The notes: generated from the letters alone by a model not told the origin. A stretch of DNA of 64,000 bases from Closterium sp. Naga37s-1 (GCA_947471745.1 CANJKZ010001162.1:62001-126000), one strand, 5' to 3'; positions 23,101 to 35,481 are shown, counted from the stretch's first letter. Translations and numbers: made by a program.

Positions 23101-25924
23101 GACGTCCTGAGAGGACAGAACACGACGCGAGGTGGGGTGGTAGAACTGCCACCCGGGTGCGTCAGGAGGGAAGCCAAGGAAGACACAGGGAACGGCACGG
23201 GAGAACAGCTTGTCCGCAGTAGTATCGCGGACAAAAGCTCGAGATCCCCACACACGAAACGCGGACACATCGCCAACCTTCCCCGTCCACCGCAGAGTAG
23301 GTGTGGTCTCCGGCAAGGAGACACGAGGCTGAAGGTTGATCTGATGCGCCGCGTACTGAACCGCGAACGGCCACAGAAAATGGGGAGCAGCCGCATGGAT
23401 CATGGACGTACGAGCGACATCCATGACCATGCCAATGCGGCGCTCAGCAATCCCATTTTGCTGTGGGGAGGCCGGAAGCGTGAACGTCTGGCGGATGCCC
23501 TCCAAACGACAGAAGGCTCTCAGGAGGTCGGAGGAAAACTCCCCGCCTCTGTCCGAGTGCAGACGCAGAACAGGAAGGTCTGAGCCGAAACTCTCACTGA
23601 GCTGGCGACGAGTACCGCGGATCCAGTCGATCAACACCCCAGGGACCTCACCCTTGCTGCGCAAGGGGAAGACTGTGGTGTAACGCGAGTAGTCGTCAAC
23701 GACCAGGAGGAAGTAGCGCTCGTGACCCTGTCCACGAACGCGGGCTGGGCCCCACACGTCCATGTGAAGAGTCTGCAGAGGAGCCTCAGTCGGAGGAAAC
23801 GAGGAGTGAGGGGCGGCGTGCTGCCGGCCCTCGACACAAGGAACACAGGTGGGGGCAGGCCCCGGAGGAAGGGGAGGGAGGGACCTGGGTAGACCCGAGA
23901 CAAGGGCACGGGAGGCCATACCTCGAAGACGAGGCAGGGAGGGGTGACCAAGGCGGTGGTGCCAAAGGAGAGTCTCGTGTGCCAAAGGACGACACGAGCA
24001 GGGGGCAGACGCACGACTAGACCTGGACGCGGCAGCAAACACCTGACTGGACGCAGCTACCTGACCAGACGCAGAGACTGGAGGAGGCGCAGTAGTCAGT
24101 GTGTACAGACTCGACCCTGGCCGACGGGTGAACGTGGCCAGGGGACGGCCCGTCCGAGAGCAAGTGCAGTGGGTCACACGCTGACCTCCAGGGGTGAACT
24201 GGTCAACCCACGCGTCCTGGAGGTCAGCTCCACTAACCAGGTTCGTAGAGAACGAGGGGAGGTGGAGTCCCGACAGCAAGCCCAACGGAGCCGCAGGACA
24301 CGGTAGGACAGTGGAGGAGTGTGCAAGTACTGGGCCCCTTGAGGGGTCAGCAAGGGAGACCGCAACAGGCCGACTGAGCGGCGTGAGCGTGGTGCTGTCT
24401 CTAAAGAAAGAGCGCGAAGCACCAGAGTCAAGTGTGAAAGTGTGAAAGGACGCAGTAGGTGTAGTACCAGAGAGAGGAGACGTACCAACACCTGGAGCAG
24501 CAGACGCACTAGCACCTAGAGCAGCAGCCGCACAAGCACCTGGAGCAGCAGACGCACTAGCACCTAGAGCAGCAGCCACAGTGCCCGGGTCGGGCGGGAC
24601 ACGCAGGTAACAGTCACCCTCAGTAATATCAGCAAGAGCATACATGGCAGCAAGGATAGCATCAAAGTCTAGATCAAAGATAGGCACATTCTGCAGAAGC
24701 AGATCATGCCAACGAGGAAGATCACCAGCGTCAGGAAACTGGGTACGCCAGGCGTCAGTCAAGCGGCCGAAGCAGCGCTGCGTGGTGTGTGGGAGACCAC
24801 ACACCTCCCCACTACGAGTGCCGGTGCGAAGAACGTACGTGCAGGGACCTGCACCCCCAGACCTCCCACGCCCAGCGTACCACTCACGAAGCTGCTGAAC
24901 AGACGGGGTCTCACGGGTGCGCAGCTGCTGCTAACGCTGGCTGCCACCAAGGCCTCCACGCTGCATGGCCGCACCGCGAGCAGCACCACCTCCTCCGCCA
25001 CCTCCTCCGCCACCGCCGCCACGGCCTCCACTGCCGCCACCGACGCCCCCACTCCCGGAACCACCCCCACCACCACCTCCACCTCCTCCACCTCCTCCAC
25101 CGCTGCCTCCACCGCCCCCTCCACCACCCCTGCTTCCCTTGCCCTTGCCAGTGCGGTGTCGCCCACTAGGGGCAGTAGACGCAGCGCCGACCTCCTCAGT
25201 GCCAACGAGGTCGACAGCAGCAGCAGAGGCAACAGAGGGGAGAAGGGGGACAGGGGAACACCCCTCAAAGAAGGGGGTGCGACGGTCGCCGCGAGAAGCC
25301 CCGACAGCTAAGATACTCTTCTCAGCTGCAGCAAGGCGCTCCTCTAGCAAGTCGACAGTCAGCTCGGTGGGGCAAAGGGAGAGGAAGTGATCCCTGACTG
25401 AGGAGAGAGAGTCAGGGAGGCGGGTGACTAGGTAGTAAAGGGTGATGTACATGGGGGGGGGAGTTCGTGGGAAGAAACTCAGTGGGAAGGGCAGCACGGT
25501 AGCGAGCGTCACTAGTGCGGAGGTGAGCAACTAGGTCAGCAACTGTGGCAAAGGCGGCAAGGTCAGGAAAAAGGTACGGCAGCATGAGGCGGCTGAGGGC
25601 AGCAGTGGTAGGGGAGGAGTAGCGTGCAACTACAGCATCGTACAGAGCCCTAGCACTCTTGTACTGACTAAAGTGCGCGCGCTTAGTAGACGGCAGGTGA
25701 TTACGCACAGCAATACGAGCAGCAGCATCGCGCGTGAGCCACTGCGAGCGAACAGTACTGTCAGCATCAGCAGCAGGGGCAGTAGAGGCGCCAGACGTGA
25801 GATCGAACAGTGAGAGGCCATCCTTGCTATCACACTGAAGGAAAAGCTGCAGATCATCTAGCCAGACCTCAAAGTCAATAGCTCGACCCTCAGCATCAAA
25901 GGTAAGAACATTGAGACTAGCCAT
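20183..25924 (-). CDS. Copia-2 gag-pol coding region
   Basis: Gag starts at MASLNVLTFDAEGRAIDF (25924, minus strand), close kin of Copia-1 Gag. Then follow a Gly-rich linker, a zinc knuckle spaced C-x13-C-x3-H-x4-C (near 24780-24840), protease FHTFTLDSGASRSFFRD, integrase LHSDRGGEFSS and SPQQNGIAERR, a Gly/Ala-rich spacer, RT KARYVACGFSQRQGVDFF and YVDDLVFATAD, and RNase H YVDNKALLALCQEH. Same lineage as Copia-1 with a different LTR and leader. Broken by a few interruptions. Confidence 0.9.
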
Positions 25925-25984
25925 GACAGGAGCAGCAGCAGGTTAGCAGCAGCAGCAGTGCAACTCGGCAGGGCAGGCTAGGCA

Positions 25985-27110
25985 GGGCGGCGCGGCTCGG
26001 CAGCGCGGCGCTCTTACCAGTGGCGAGGCCGGGGCAGGGCCGGGGTAGGGCCGGGGCCGGGTTGCAAAAGATCCGGGGCCGGGTTGGGCAGGGCCGCGAC
26101 AGTGCAGGAGCAGGGCAGGGGCAGGGCCGAGGCAGAGCCGGGGCAGGGCCGGGGCAGGGGGCAGGGCCGGGGCAGGGCCGGGGCAGGGCCGGGGCAGGGC
26201 TGGGGCAGGGCCAGGGCAGGGCCGGGGCAGGGCCGGGGCAGGGCCGGGGCAGGGTGCAGGGCCGGGGCAGGGCCGGGGCAGGGCCTGGGCAGGGCCGGGG
26301 CAGGGTCGGAGCAGGGCCGGGGCAGGGCCGGGGCAGGGCCTGGGCAGGGCCGGGGCAGGGTCGGAGCAGGGCCGGGACGGGCCCGCGACAGGTCCGGAGC
26401 AGGGCCGGGGCCGGGCCGCGGCAGTGCAGGAGCAGGGCCGGGGCAGGGCCGAGACAGGGTCGAGGCGAGGGCCGGGGCAGGGCCGCAACAGTGCCAGAGC
26501 AGGGTCGGGGCAGAGCTGCGACAGGGCCGCAGCAGGGCCGGCGCAGGGCCGCGACAGGTTGGGGTAGGGCCGGGGCAGGGCCGGACGGGGCCGCTAACGG
26601 GTCCTGACGGGGCCGTACGGGGCCTCTAACGGGGCCTGACGGGGCCTAACGGGGCCTGACGGGGCCGCAAACGGGGCCTGACGGGGCCTGACGGGGCCTT
26701 GCAGGGCCTTACGGGGCCTAACGGGGCTTTAAACGGAGCCTGACGGGGCCTTACAGGGCCTTACGGGGCCTTACGGGGCCTTAAACGGGGCCGTAAACGG
26801 GGCCTTACGGGGCCTAACGGGGCCTTAAACGGGGCCTTACGGTGCCTTACGGGGCCTTACGGGGCCTTAAACGGGGCCGTAAACGGGGCCTTACGGGGCC
26901 TTACGGGACCTTACGGGGCCTTACGGGGCCTTAAACGGGGCCGTAAACGGGGCCTTACGGGGCCTTACGGGGCCTTACAGGGCCTTAAACGGGGCCGTAA
27001 ACGGGGCCTTAAGGGGCCTTACGGGGCCTAACGGGGCCTTACGGGGCCTTACGGGGCCTTACGGGGCCTTACGGGGCCTTACTGGGCCGGAAAAGGGGGG
27101 CCTTACGGGG
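25985..27110 (-). repeat. Copia-2 leader: GC-rich short-period arrays
   Basis: 25985-26590 repeats units around ggccggggcagg (about 12 bp). 26590-27110 repeats units around ggggccttac with aaacggggcc. Both lie between primer site and Gag. The motif is unrelated to the Copia-1 leader although the proteins are close relatives. Confidence 0.88.
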
Positions 27111-27389
27111 CGGGCGCTGGCTCTAAGGGCAGGCGCAGGGGCCGCGACGGGCCTCGAAGGGAAGGCGCGATACGCGCGTCAAGCAGGCAGTGAAGAATTT
27201 CAGTGGTGGGCCCTTTTTAAAAAATCTCGAAACTAGCTCTATACCATGTGAGAATGATAGACGAAAGAATGAATGAACTAGAAATGAGATGGGTACAAAT
27301 AGAAAATACATAAGTGTTGTACCCTCTAAGAGCTACCCCACTACAGCCTAAATAGACCATAGCAGATATAAGTTTGACAATTTCGCCAG

Positions 27390-27461
27390 ATATCTCGCCA
27401 ACAACAGCCTGACAGGGAACAACCCAGAGTCCATTGGCAACCTCGCACAACTTTCTATCTT
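27390..27461 (+). CDS. LRR receptor gene, LRR exon (72 bp)
   Basis: Acceptor gccag, donor gtaaac. Reads YLANNSLTGNNPESIGNLAQ and then LSI, ending TT. Exactly 72 bp and phase 2. The usual Ile of GxIP is Asn here. The Copia-2 right LTR ends only 10 bp before the exon, so most of the original pyrimidine tract now lies 7.5 kb upstream at about 19810-19820; the splice signal must use LTR sequence plus the target-site copy atttc. Confidence 0.82.
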
Positions 27462-28076
27462 GTAAACACTCTTTTCCTATGAGTTGACGCGTTTTTCAAT
27501 TTCCATCTAGTCATGTATGAGCCATAGCCAATTCCGCTGGTTATCTAACAGCCCACTGCTTGAGGGCCCAGAGACACCGGAATGGTTATCAATTCCGTCT
27601 TTGAGGGTGTGGGGGTATGCTGATCACCAATTTGACATGCAGCTTCAAGCCTACCAGCTAGTGCGTTGGTGCTTCCAGCACAATCCTTCCATTCTCATAA
27701 ATCTGTCCCAACTCCCCTCCACCATCTCCCATCATAAGTCTGTCTTGATTTCACTCCAACAATCACAAACCTTTCCGCATGTCCAATTTGACATTGCCAT
27801 TTCTAAGTTCTAACAGAACCTGCATAAGAGAATTGTATTGCATTGAACTATGTGTGTGGTATAGACTTTGAAGGTTGAAGAGTGCGTTGTGCTTGTAGCC
27901 CCACGAAAGGAATCTCTCATGGGACATGGCTGAGAGCTCACAGAAATGACTCCCTCACATGGTTACTGCACTCTAGGGTTGAGCAAGAGGCGAACACGAG
28001 TGTGTTTGAGGTGAACAAAACAGGTGTTCGTTTTCTTGCTCAAGCCTACTGTACTCCCCTCCTTGTGTGCTCACAG
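27462..28076 (+). other. LRR-gene intron, no recognised feature
   Basis: 615 bp between two LRR exons. Short open frames without motif. Ends in the acceptor ctcacag. Confidence 0.5.
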
Positions 28077-28203
28077 GAATCTGAACGGGAGTGGACTCAT
28101 ATGCCCTCCTGACAACACCCCATGCGTGACGCAACAATGTCTTTAAGGTGCCTTCTGCCGCCAATGCCCCTCCTTCTGCACCTCCTGCATCAAGCCAGCA
28201 CCT
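28077..28203 (+). CDS. LRR receptor gene, C-terminal LRR cap with Cys cluster (end uncertain)
   Basis: Joined to the previous exon it reads L-NLNGSGLICPPDNTPC, then VTQQCL and TAA at 28144-28146. This looks like the last half-repeat plus the paired-Cys cap that closes plant LRR domains. If reading continued in the same frame, GAFCRQCPSFCTSCIKPAP would follow, with C-x2-C spacing that fits a Cys-rich cap, so the stop may be a recent loss. Another frame from 28148 gives a Pro/Ser/Ala-rich stretch that would fit a juxtamembrane linker after a donor at AAG|GTGCCT. A weak donor (gtgagc, 28205) also exists. Copia-4 inserts at 28231. No transmembrane or kinase part is seen downstream on this strand. 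Confidence 0.6.
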
Positions 28204-28230
28204 CGTGAGCCAAAAACCTCTGCTCAGATC

Positions 28231-28602
28231 TGTGAAAATTGTAAACTGAATGATTAGCTTCATTGGGGAACAAGAGAGCATACAAAGGATGCAAGAGAAC
28301 TTGGAAGGGAAGGGGGAAAGTTGGGTGGTTAGGTAGTCTCTATGGCAACTTACAAGGAGGGGGCACCCAACTTGCAACAAAGACCATGTGGGTTGCAAGG
28401 AAGGGGCACCCAACTTGTGGGTTGCAAAGAAGGGGTACCCAACTTGCACTTGGGGCTCCAACACTTGTGGGTTGGATTAGCACCCCAACTTGCAAGTCTA
28501 CACCCCAAAGTTGGGTGTAGGCCTACAAAGCAAGCTACACCCGAAGTTGGGTATAGCCCCAACCCCTTTTATACTTAGGATGCTATACGTACATTTCTAA
28601 CA
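28231..28602 (-). repeat. Copia-4 3' LTR (left)
   Basis: Pairs with 44632-44994. It contains a repeated cacccaacttgcaa motif within the LTR itself. Confidence 0.92.
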
Positions 28603-28617
28603 CAACCCCTTAGCATG

Positions 28618-31147
28618 CTAAAACAAGAAGGGGACAACCCCTGAATCAAAGGGCGCCCAGGCGAGCAAGGCCGATGAGGCAGAGGAGAGCAGAGTGCGCA
28701 GGCCGAAGGAGGGCCTTGGTAAAGATGTCGGCCAAGTTGGCCTTGGCAGCAATCTTGCGCACTGCAAGAAGGCCACGCTGGAGGAGCTCGCGGATGAAGA
28801 AATAACGCAGCTCGATGTGCTTGGAGCGGGCGTGGTAGACGGGGTCCTGGGTGAGATGGATGGTGCTGGCATTGTCACACCAGAGGGTGGGGCAGGGCTG
28901 AGGGATGCCAAGCTCACAAGAAGAAAGCAGAGCCAGCGGGATTCCTAAGCAACCATGGTGCCATCGTACAGCTCGGCCTCGCAGGTGGAGAGGGAAACAA
29001 AAGAGGAGCGCGTGGAGCGCCAGCTGACAAGGCCGCTACCGCAGGTGAAGCCGTAGCCCTGAGAGGAGCGGTGGTCCGGCTGCGTGTCGGCCCAGGAGGA
29101 GTCGCTGAAGCCCGAAAGCAGGGGAGGGGAGGGGCCACCAAGAGTGAAGGTGTGGTCCTTGGTGCCGCGAAGGTAGCAGAGAACCCTTTTAGCAGCTTTC
29201 CAGTGAACCTCCGTATGGCGACCAGTGCCAACAAAGCGAGCGAGCACGCTGATGGGGTAGGCGAGGTCGGGGCGGGTGCACATCATAGCGTACATCAACG
29301 ACCCAACGAGCTCAGCATAGGGGCAAGGGGAGGAGGAGGGAGAAGTGGGTGGGGCAAGCTGGTGGCCAAAAGGGAGGGGGGTGGCCATGGGACTGGCTTG
29401 CGCCATCTCGAACTTCTCCAAGACATGGCCGATGTAATGGGACTGGGAGAGAGTGATGGTGCAAGCAGGACGGTCGCAAGTGGTAGCCATGCCCAGGTAG
29501 TGCGTGAGGTCGCCCAGGTCCTTGCACTTGAGGTGCTGCTGCAGCTGCTGCTTCATCTGCTCCATGTCAGCCTTGGAGTCAGCGAGCAGGATCATGTCAT
29601 CCACATACACCAGAATGAAGAAGCGGCGAGGGGAGGAGCGAAGGAAGAGATTGGTGTCAGAATGCAAGGCAGAGAAACCGAGGGACCCTAGGGTGGCAAA
29701 CAGCTTCGCGTGCCACTCCCTTGGCGCCTGCTTCAAGCCGTAGTCAGGCCAACGCAGCTGCCACACAGTGTTCTCTGGAAAGGCGGCGTGGAACCCGGGG
29801 GCGCGCCGGAGGAAGATACGCTCATGCAGGTCCCCTTGCAGGAACGCGTTGGAGACGTCCATGGAGCAGATCTCCATGTTGTCGCACGCACCAACGTCGA
29901 GGAGGGTGCGGAGGGTGGGCGGCTTGGCGGTGGGGGCGTAGGTGAACCAGTAATCCTAAGCCCAATTCTGGGTGAAACCCTTAGCGCAGTAGCGGGTCTT
30001 GTAGAATGGATCCTCGCCCGGCAGCTGCTTCACCCGAAAGACCCACTTGCCCGCGACAAGGTTGGCGTTGGCCGGGAGGGGGACATCAACGAAGGAGTTG
30101 TTACGAATGAATGCCTCACACTCCAGGAAGATTGCCGCTATCCACTTGTCCGCATCAGGGCAGGTGATGGCCTCTTGAAAGGTGGAGGGAGTGAAGATGG
30201 TGGGGGTGGAGGTGGCGCCAAGGACGGGAAGGCCAAGGAAGTCAAGGAAGATGGAGGCAAGGAAAGGGGTGTGGTGCCAAATGTGGAGGAACTCCTCATG
30301 GGAGTCCTCAAGGAGCTGAATGGAGGCGGGAGGGGGGGCTCCAATGAGCTTGTCCAGGGAGCAAGTGTGCATGCGAGGGAGGAGGAAAGGGGAGGAGCGG
30401 GAAGTTGCTCGGTGCTGCTGCCGCTGCTGCTGCTGCTGCTGCGCCTGCTGCTGGTGTTGCTGCCCCTGCTGTTGCTGCTGCTGCTGCCCCTGCTGTTGAG
30501 TCGGCTGCTGCTGCTGCCCCGGCTGCTGACCCGGCTGCCGCTGCTGCTGCTGCTGCTGCTGCCGCCTGCTTCAACGCGTAGACAGGTCGACGCAGCTGCC
30601 ACATAGTGTTCTCAGGAAAGGCGGCGTGGAGCCCAGGGGGCCGCCGAAGGAAGATGCGCTCGTGCAGGTCGCCCTGCAGGAACGCGTTGGAGACGTCCAT
30701 GGAGCAGATCTCCATGTCGTCGCGCGCACCAATGTCGAGGAGGGTGTGAAGGGTGGGCGGCTTGGCGGTGAGGGCGAAGGTGAACCAGTAATCCTCAGCC
30801 CAAGTCTGGGTGAAACCCTTAGCGTAGTAGTGGGCCTTGTAGACCGGATCCTCGCCCGGCAGCTGCTTCACCCGAAAGACCCAGTTTCCCTCGACAAGGT
30901 TGGCGTCGGCCGGGAGGGGGACATCAACAAAGGAGTCGTTGCGAATGAATGCCTCACACTCCAGGAAGATTGCCGCTATCCACTTGTCCGCATCAGGGCA
31001 GGTGATGGCCTCTTGAAAGGTGGAGGGAGTGAAGATGGTGGGGGTGGAGGTGGCGCCAAGGACGGGAAGGCCAAGGAAGTCAAGGAAGATGGAGACAAGG
31101 AAAGAAGTGTGGTGCCGAATGTTCAGGAACTCCTCATGGGATTCCAC
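28618..31147 (-). CDS. Copia-4 reverse transcriptase and RNase H region
   Basis: Minus-strand reading shows RT (FQEAITCPDADKWIAAIF, WVFRVKQLPGEDPFYK, MEICSMDVSNAFLQGDLHE, FILVYVDDMILLAD, YAELVGSLMYAMMCTRPDLA) and RNase H (WRSTRSSFVSLSTCEAELYD). The lineage differs from Copia-1 to -3 (NAFLQGDL versus TAFLQGSL). The N-terminal half of the RT is present twice because of a tandem duplication. Broken. Confidence 0.85.
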
Positions 31148-31272
31148 AAGGAGCTAGATGGAGGCGGGAGGAGGGGCTCCAATGAGTCTGTCCAGGGAGC
31201 GGGTGTGCATGCGAGGGAGGAGGAAAGGGGAGGAGCGGGAAGTTGCTTGGTTCTGCTGCCGCTGCTGCTGCC
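29726..31272 (-). repeat. Direct duplication of ~0.7 kb within the Copia-4 RT
   Basis: 29726-30432 and 30564-31272 are near-identical and in the same orientation, separated by about 130 bp of CTG-rich repeat. Both copies end in CTG-rich sequence at the right, so unequal exchange or slippage between CTG runs is a likely cause. Confidence 0.85.
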
Positions 31273-31854
31273 CCTACTGCTGCTGCTGCTGACCTAGCTG
31301 CTGCTAACCCGGCTGCTGCTGCTGCTTCTGCCCCTGCTGCTTGTCAACATATATTTTATATGTGTTGTTTAGGTTAGTCAAGGTGTTACGTTTCTACTTA
31401 CTTGCATGATTAGGGTTTGCTATATCTAGGGTTGTACTTCACATTTTCTATCAATTCATTCTTATCGTAACATGGTATAGAGCTAGGTTTCCCTTAGGCG
31501 ATTTTTCCCCTAGGCGATTTTTTCCCTTAGGCGAAATTTCTCTCGATAGTCTATGGGCCCACCACCCGCGCGCCTCGTAGCGACCCATAGCCCGAAGCGC
31601 CCTGCCCCGTAGAGCCCGAGTAGGTCGCGCCCCCCCGTCAACATCGCGCGTCACCCGTTTCTGCCCTGCGCCCCACCCGTTTTTGCCGTGCGTCACTCGT
31701 TTTCTGCCCCGCGCCCCACTCGTTTTACCCCGCGCGTTTCCCCCCAGCCCTCTAGCGCGCAGCAGACGAACGCGCGTAGCTGCACGCGCAGCCTTAGTCG
31801 CACCCGCAGCTTCGCGCTAGTACGTCGCGGCCGCGCGCACGTGCAGCCCACCGT

Positions 31855-33080
31855 CTTAACCGCCCCCCAGACCTGAAAACCCGCCATTACAGACCTGAAA
31901 ACCGCCGCCGAACTTGGAAACCCGCCGCCCCAGACCTGAAAACCGCCGCCCCAGACCTGACAACCGCCGCCCCACCTGGAAACCTGCTGCCCCACCCGTT
32001 CCAGGCACCTCACCCGGGATCAGCCGCCCCACCCAGTCCTCTCCACCGCATTGAACCGCACAGAACTGCACATAACTGCACAGAACCGCACAGAACCGCC
32101 GCCTTAACAGCTTCCCCACCTGAAAACCACCGCCCCAGACCTGACAACCGCCGCCCCACCTGGAAACCTGCTGCCCCACCCGTTCCAGGCACCTCACCCG
32201 GAATCAGCTGCCCCACCCAGTCCTCTCCACCGCATTGAACCTCACAGAACCGCACAGTACTGCACATAACCGCACAGAACTGCACAGAACCGCCGCCTCA
32301 CCCGTAGCCCGCTGCCTTAACAGCTTCCCCACCTGAAACCTGCCTCCCCACGACCTACCACACCCGCCGTCAGTAGCCCCAGCCGATTACACTGCCGCCA
32401 GCTACACCAGCAGCAGCATAGGCTGCCCCCAGCGCACCAGCAGCAACGTAGGCTGCCCCCAGCAGAACCAGCAGAACCAGCAGAACCAGCAGAACCAGCA
32501 GAACCAGCAGAACTAGCAGAACCAGCAGAACCAGCAGGACCAGCAGAACCAGCAGAACCAGCAAAACCAGCAGAACCAGCAGAACCAGCAGAACCAGCAG
32601 AACCAGCAGAACCAGCAGAACCAGCAGAACCAGCAGCAGCGTAGGCTGCCCCCAGCAGAACCAGAAGCGGCATAGGCTGCCACCAGCGCACCAGCAGCAG
32701 CATTGGCTGCCCCCAGCAAAACCAGTAGCAGCTAAGGCTGCCCCCAGCAGAGCCAGAAGCAGCATAGGCTGCCCCCAGCGAACCAGCAGCAGCATAGGCT
32801 GCCGCCAGAGCACCAGCAGCAGCAGCATAGGCTGCCCCCAGCGAACCAGCAGCAGCATAGGCTGCCCCCAGCGCACCAGCAGCAGCTTAGGCTACCGCCA
32901 GCGCACCTGCAGCAGCTTAGGCAACTGCCTGCGCACTAGCAGCAGCATTGGCTGCCCCCTGGAGAACCAGTAGCAGCCTAGGCTGCCTCTCAGCAGAACC
33001 AGAAGCAGCACAGGTTGCCCCCAGCGCACCAGCAGCAGCTTAGGCTGCCCCCAGCAGAACCAGCAGCAGCATAGGCTCAC
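31855..33080 (+). repeat. Copia-3 leader arrays
   Basis: About 31950-32290 holds a direct duplication of about 165 bp (cacccgttccaggcacctca... cctctccaccgcattgaacc). 32390-33080 is built of cagaaccag and aggctgcccccagc units. It lies between primer site and the first pol-type domains. Translations of it (LVLLVLLVL, SAGSAGSAG) are low-complexity by-products. Confidence 0.85.
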
Positions 33081-35437
33081 ATGGCATGTACTAGGGTTCT
33101 ACAGCAGCAGGGTCAGCCGCAGCACTCCCGTCAGTTGGGGCCTGCGGGTCCAAAGTGTGGCGCCCCCAGCAGTGGCTCAGCTAGCAGTGGGCGAGACGTC
33201 GGCCCCTGCGGGTACCGGGCCCTGACAGGCCCTGGTGCTGGCACTACCTGCTGGAGTCCTGACCACACTGCGTCCAGCTGCTACCGTTTTGGTCCTCACG
33301 CTATTACACCGCACTGGCCTTCGCGCCTTCGCCAGCGCACTACTGCACCAGTTGAGTCTCACCTGCCTGGTCTAGGACCCTTTCCGGCTGCACGAGTAGA
33401 GACCTGTGTTTCCAGTCTTGGTGCGTGTGTTGTTTCCAGTCCCGGCGCCTCTGAGGGTCTTTGTGTAGAAGCTGCAGCTACCACTAGTCTAGCACTAGCC
33501 TTTGTAGCTGGTTCGGGTGCGACCCCACAGACTGCACAGCTTTCCTTCACCCTAGATTCTGGAGCGTCCAGCTGTTTCTTTCGCGACTGTACCGACCTCA
33601 CACCACTGCGCACTCCAGTCACTGTCGCCTTGGCTGACCCCTCTGTGGGACGTGTAGTTGCTAGCAGCACCACCACTCTTCCGTGTCCGGCGGCTCCCTC
33701 AGGTTTTCTTACAGGTTACTACACCCCCTCGTTCTCTAGGAACTTGGTGGGTGTCAGTCACCTTCACGACCTAGGCTTAGTCACTACTTTCCCACTGGAC
33801 GAGCCTGTTGCCTCCTGCACTGTCGGTGCCACTGGGGCGCCCCTGGCCACATTCCACAGAGAGCCGGGATCTGGTCTGTACTCACTACACACTGGGTCCC
33901 ACCACACTGAGTCGGGTCAGGTCAGGTCAGGTCAGGTAGCTGCTGTGTCGTGTGACTGTCGGTCCCTCACCCACCCGTCGGTCCTCTGGCACCACCGTCT
34001 AGGTCACCCGTCGTTCCCGCGTCTCAGTAGGATGGCACGTTACCGTCTGGTCTCAGGTCTCCCAGGGTCGCTTGCACCGCTTCCCCGCTCGCCTGCGCCG
34101 CTGTGCACTCCTTGCGTCGAGGGTCGGCAGCGCGCTGCCCCTCACTCCTCCTCGTTCCCCCCCACCACGGCTCCCTTCGAGACCCTGCACTTGGACGTCT
34201 GGGGCCCCTCTCCGGTCCTTGGCCCACGTCAGGAGCGCTACTTCCTGATTGTGGTGGACGACTACTCCCGCTACACCACGGTTTTCCCCTTGCGACGGAA
34301 GGCCGACGTGCCTACCGTCCTCGAGCCGTGGCTACTAGCGTGGGGTGGCGCCCAGGGCCTGTGTGGGCTTCGCCTACACTCGGACCGTGGTGGTGAGTTT
34401 TCTTCCACTCGCCTGGAGACGTTCTGTCAGGGTCGGGGGATCATCCAGTCTTACACGCTACCAGCATCACCGCAGCAGAACGGGGTAGCCGAGCGACGCA
34501 TCGGCCTGGTCATGGAGGTTGCCCGGACCTCCATGTGCCATGCCGGTGCCCCCCAGTTCTTGTGGCCCCAGGCAGTCCGCTACGCCGCGCACCAGCTGAA
34601 CCTGTGGCCCAGTGACGCACGGCCAAGGGTGACGCCGGTCTCCCTTTGGACAGGTTCTCCGGGCGTAGCAGCTGACTTCCGCGTCTGGGGTTGTCTGGCT
34701 CACGTTCGCGCCCCTGGCGCGAACAAGTTGTCTCCGCGCACTCGTGCCTGCGTCTTTCTTGGCTTCCCTTTGGACGCCTCCGGCTGGGTGTTCTACGACC
34801 CGGTCACCTACCAGTTCTTCGCTTCGCAGGACGTCACGTTCGACGAGTCTGTCTGTTACTACAGGAGTCGCCCCCACCGAGGTACTCAGGCCTTTTCCCC
34901 CCCGCTGTTCCTCACCCTTGAGCCCCCACCAGTCGCCCCAGTAGCCCCCCCCCCTTCGCGTCCTGCCCCGTCAGGTGTGTCGCACGTCACTCCGCAGTCT
35001 TCCCCCCCGCAGCGTCCAGTCCCTGTCGTGTCTGGGGGTGCGGGAGGTGCAGTTGCGGAGGGTGAGGGTACTGGGGCTGCAGGAGCTGGTGGTGTCGGCT
35101 CTGGGGGTGCAGGGGTTGTGGGCGTGGAGGTCACTCCTGTGGAGGACACGGCAGCCTCGACTCGGCGGCCTCGCCCTGCCTCACCCCCTGGCTTCCCGTC
35201 CGTCCCGCAGTTTCCTCCTCCTTCTTCTCTGCGGTCGGTTGCTGCGGAGCCTGGGGGTGTTCCTGCGGGAGGTACTGGAGGCCCCGGGGGTGTCGGTGGT
35301 GGAGGTGCTGGTTCTGGGGGTGCTGGAGCTAGAGGCACTGGCACTGTGGCGCCTACACCGCGCACTGTACGTTTCCTGACCCGTGAGCAGCGTCTCCTCC
35401 GGTTGGAGAGGGAGGAGCGTGAGCAATTTGAGAGGGC

Positions 35438-35481
<44 letters not shown>

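Larger units (their letters stand above)
19821..27379 (-). mobile_element. Copia-2, Ty1/copia LTR retrotransposon, antisense in the LRR gene
   Basis: 133-bp LTRs at 19821-19953 and 27247-27379 start TGTGAGAATG and end TTTGACA; I find one difference. Target-site duplication atttc (19816-19820, 27380-27384) is perfect. Minus-strand primer site TGGTATAGAGC adjoins the 5' LTR (right end). Parts: LTR, leader arrays, Gag, Gly-rich linker, zinc knuckle, protease, integrase, RT, RNase H, LTR. Gag-pol carries a few interruptions although the LTRs are almost identical, so the copy is very young. Its right end lies 10 bp from the splice acceptor of the LRR exon at 27390. Confidence 0.95.

Noticed and set aside
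25985-27110. Possible GC-rich satellite or rDNA spacer
   Set aside because: It lies inside Copia-2 between primer site and Gag, bounded by the element's own LTR.
32317-32876. Strongly hydrophobic LVLLVLLVL minus-strand ORF as a membrane protein
   Set aside because: It is the antisense reading of the cagaaccag leader array of Copia-3.
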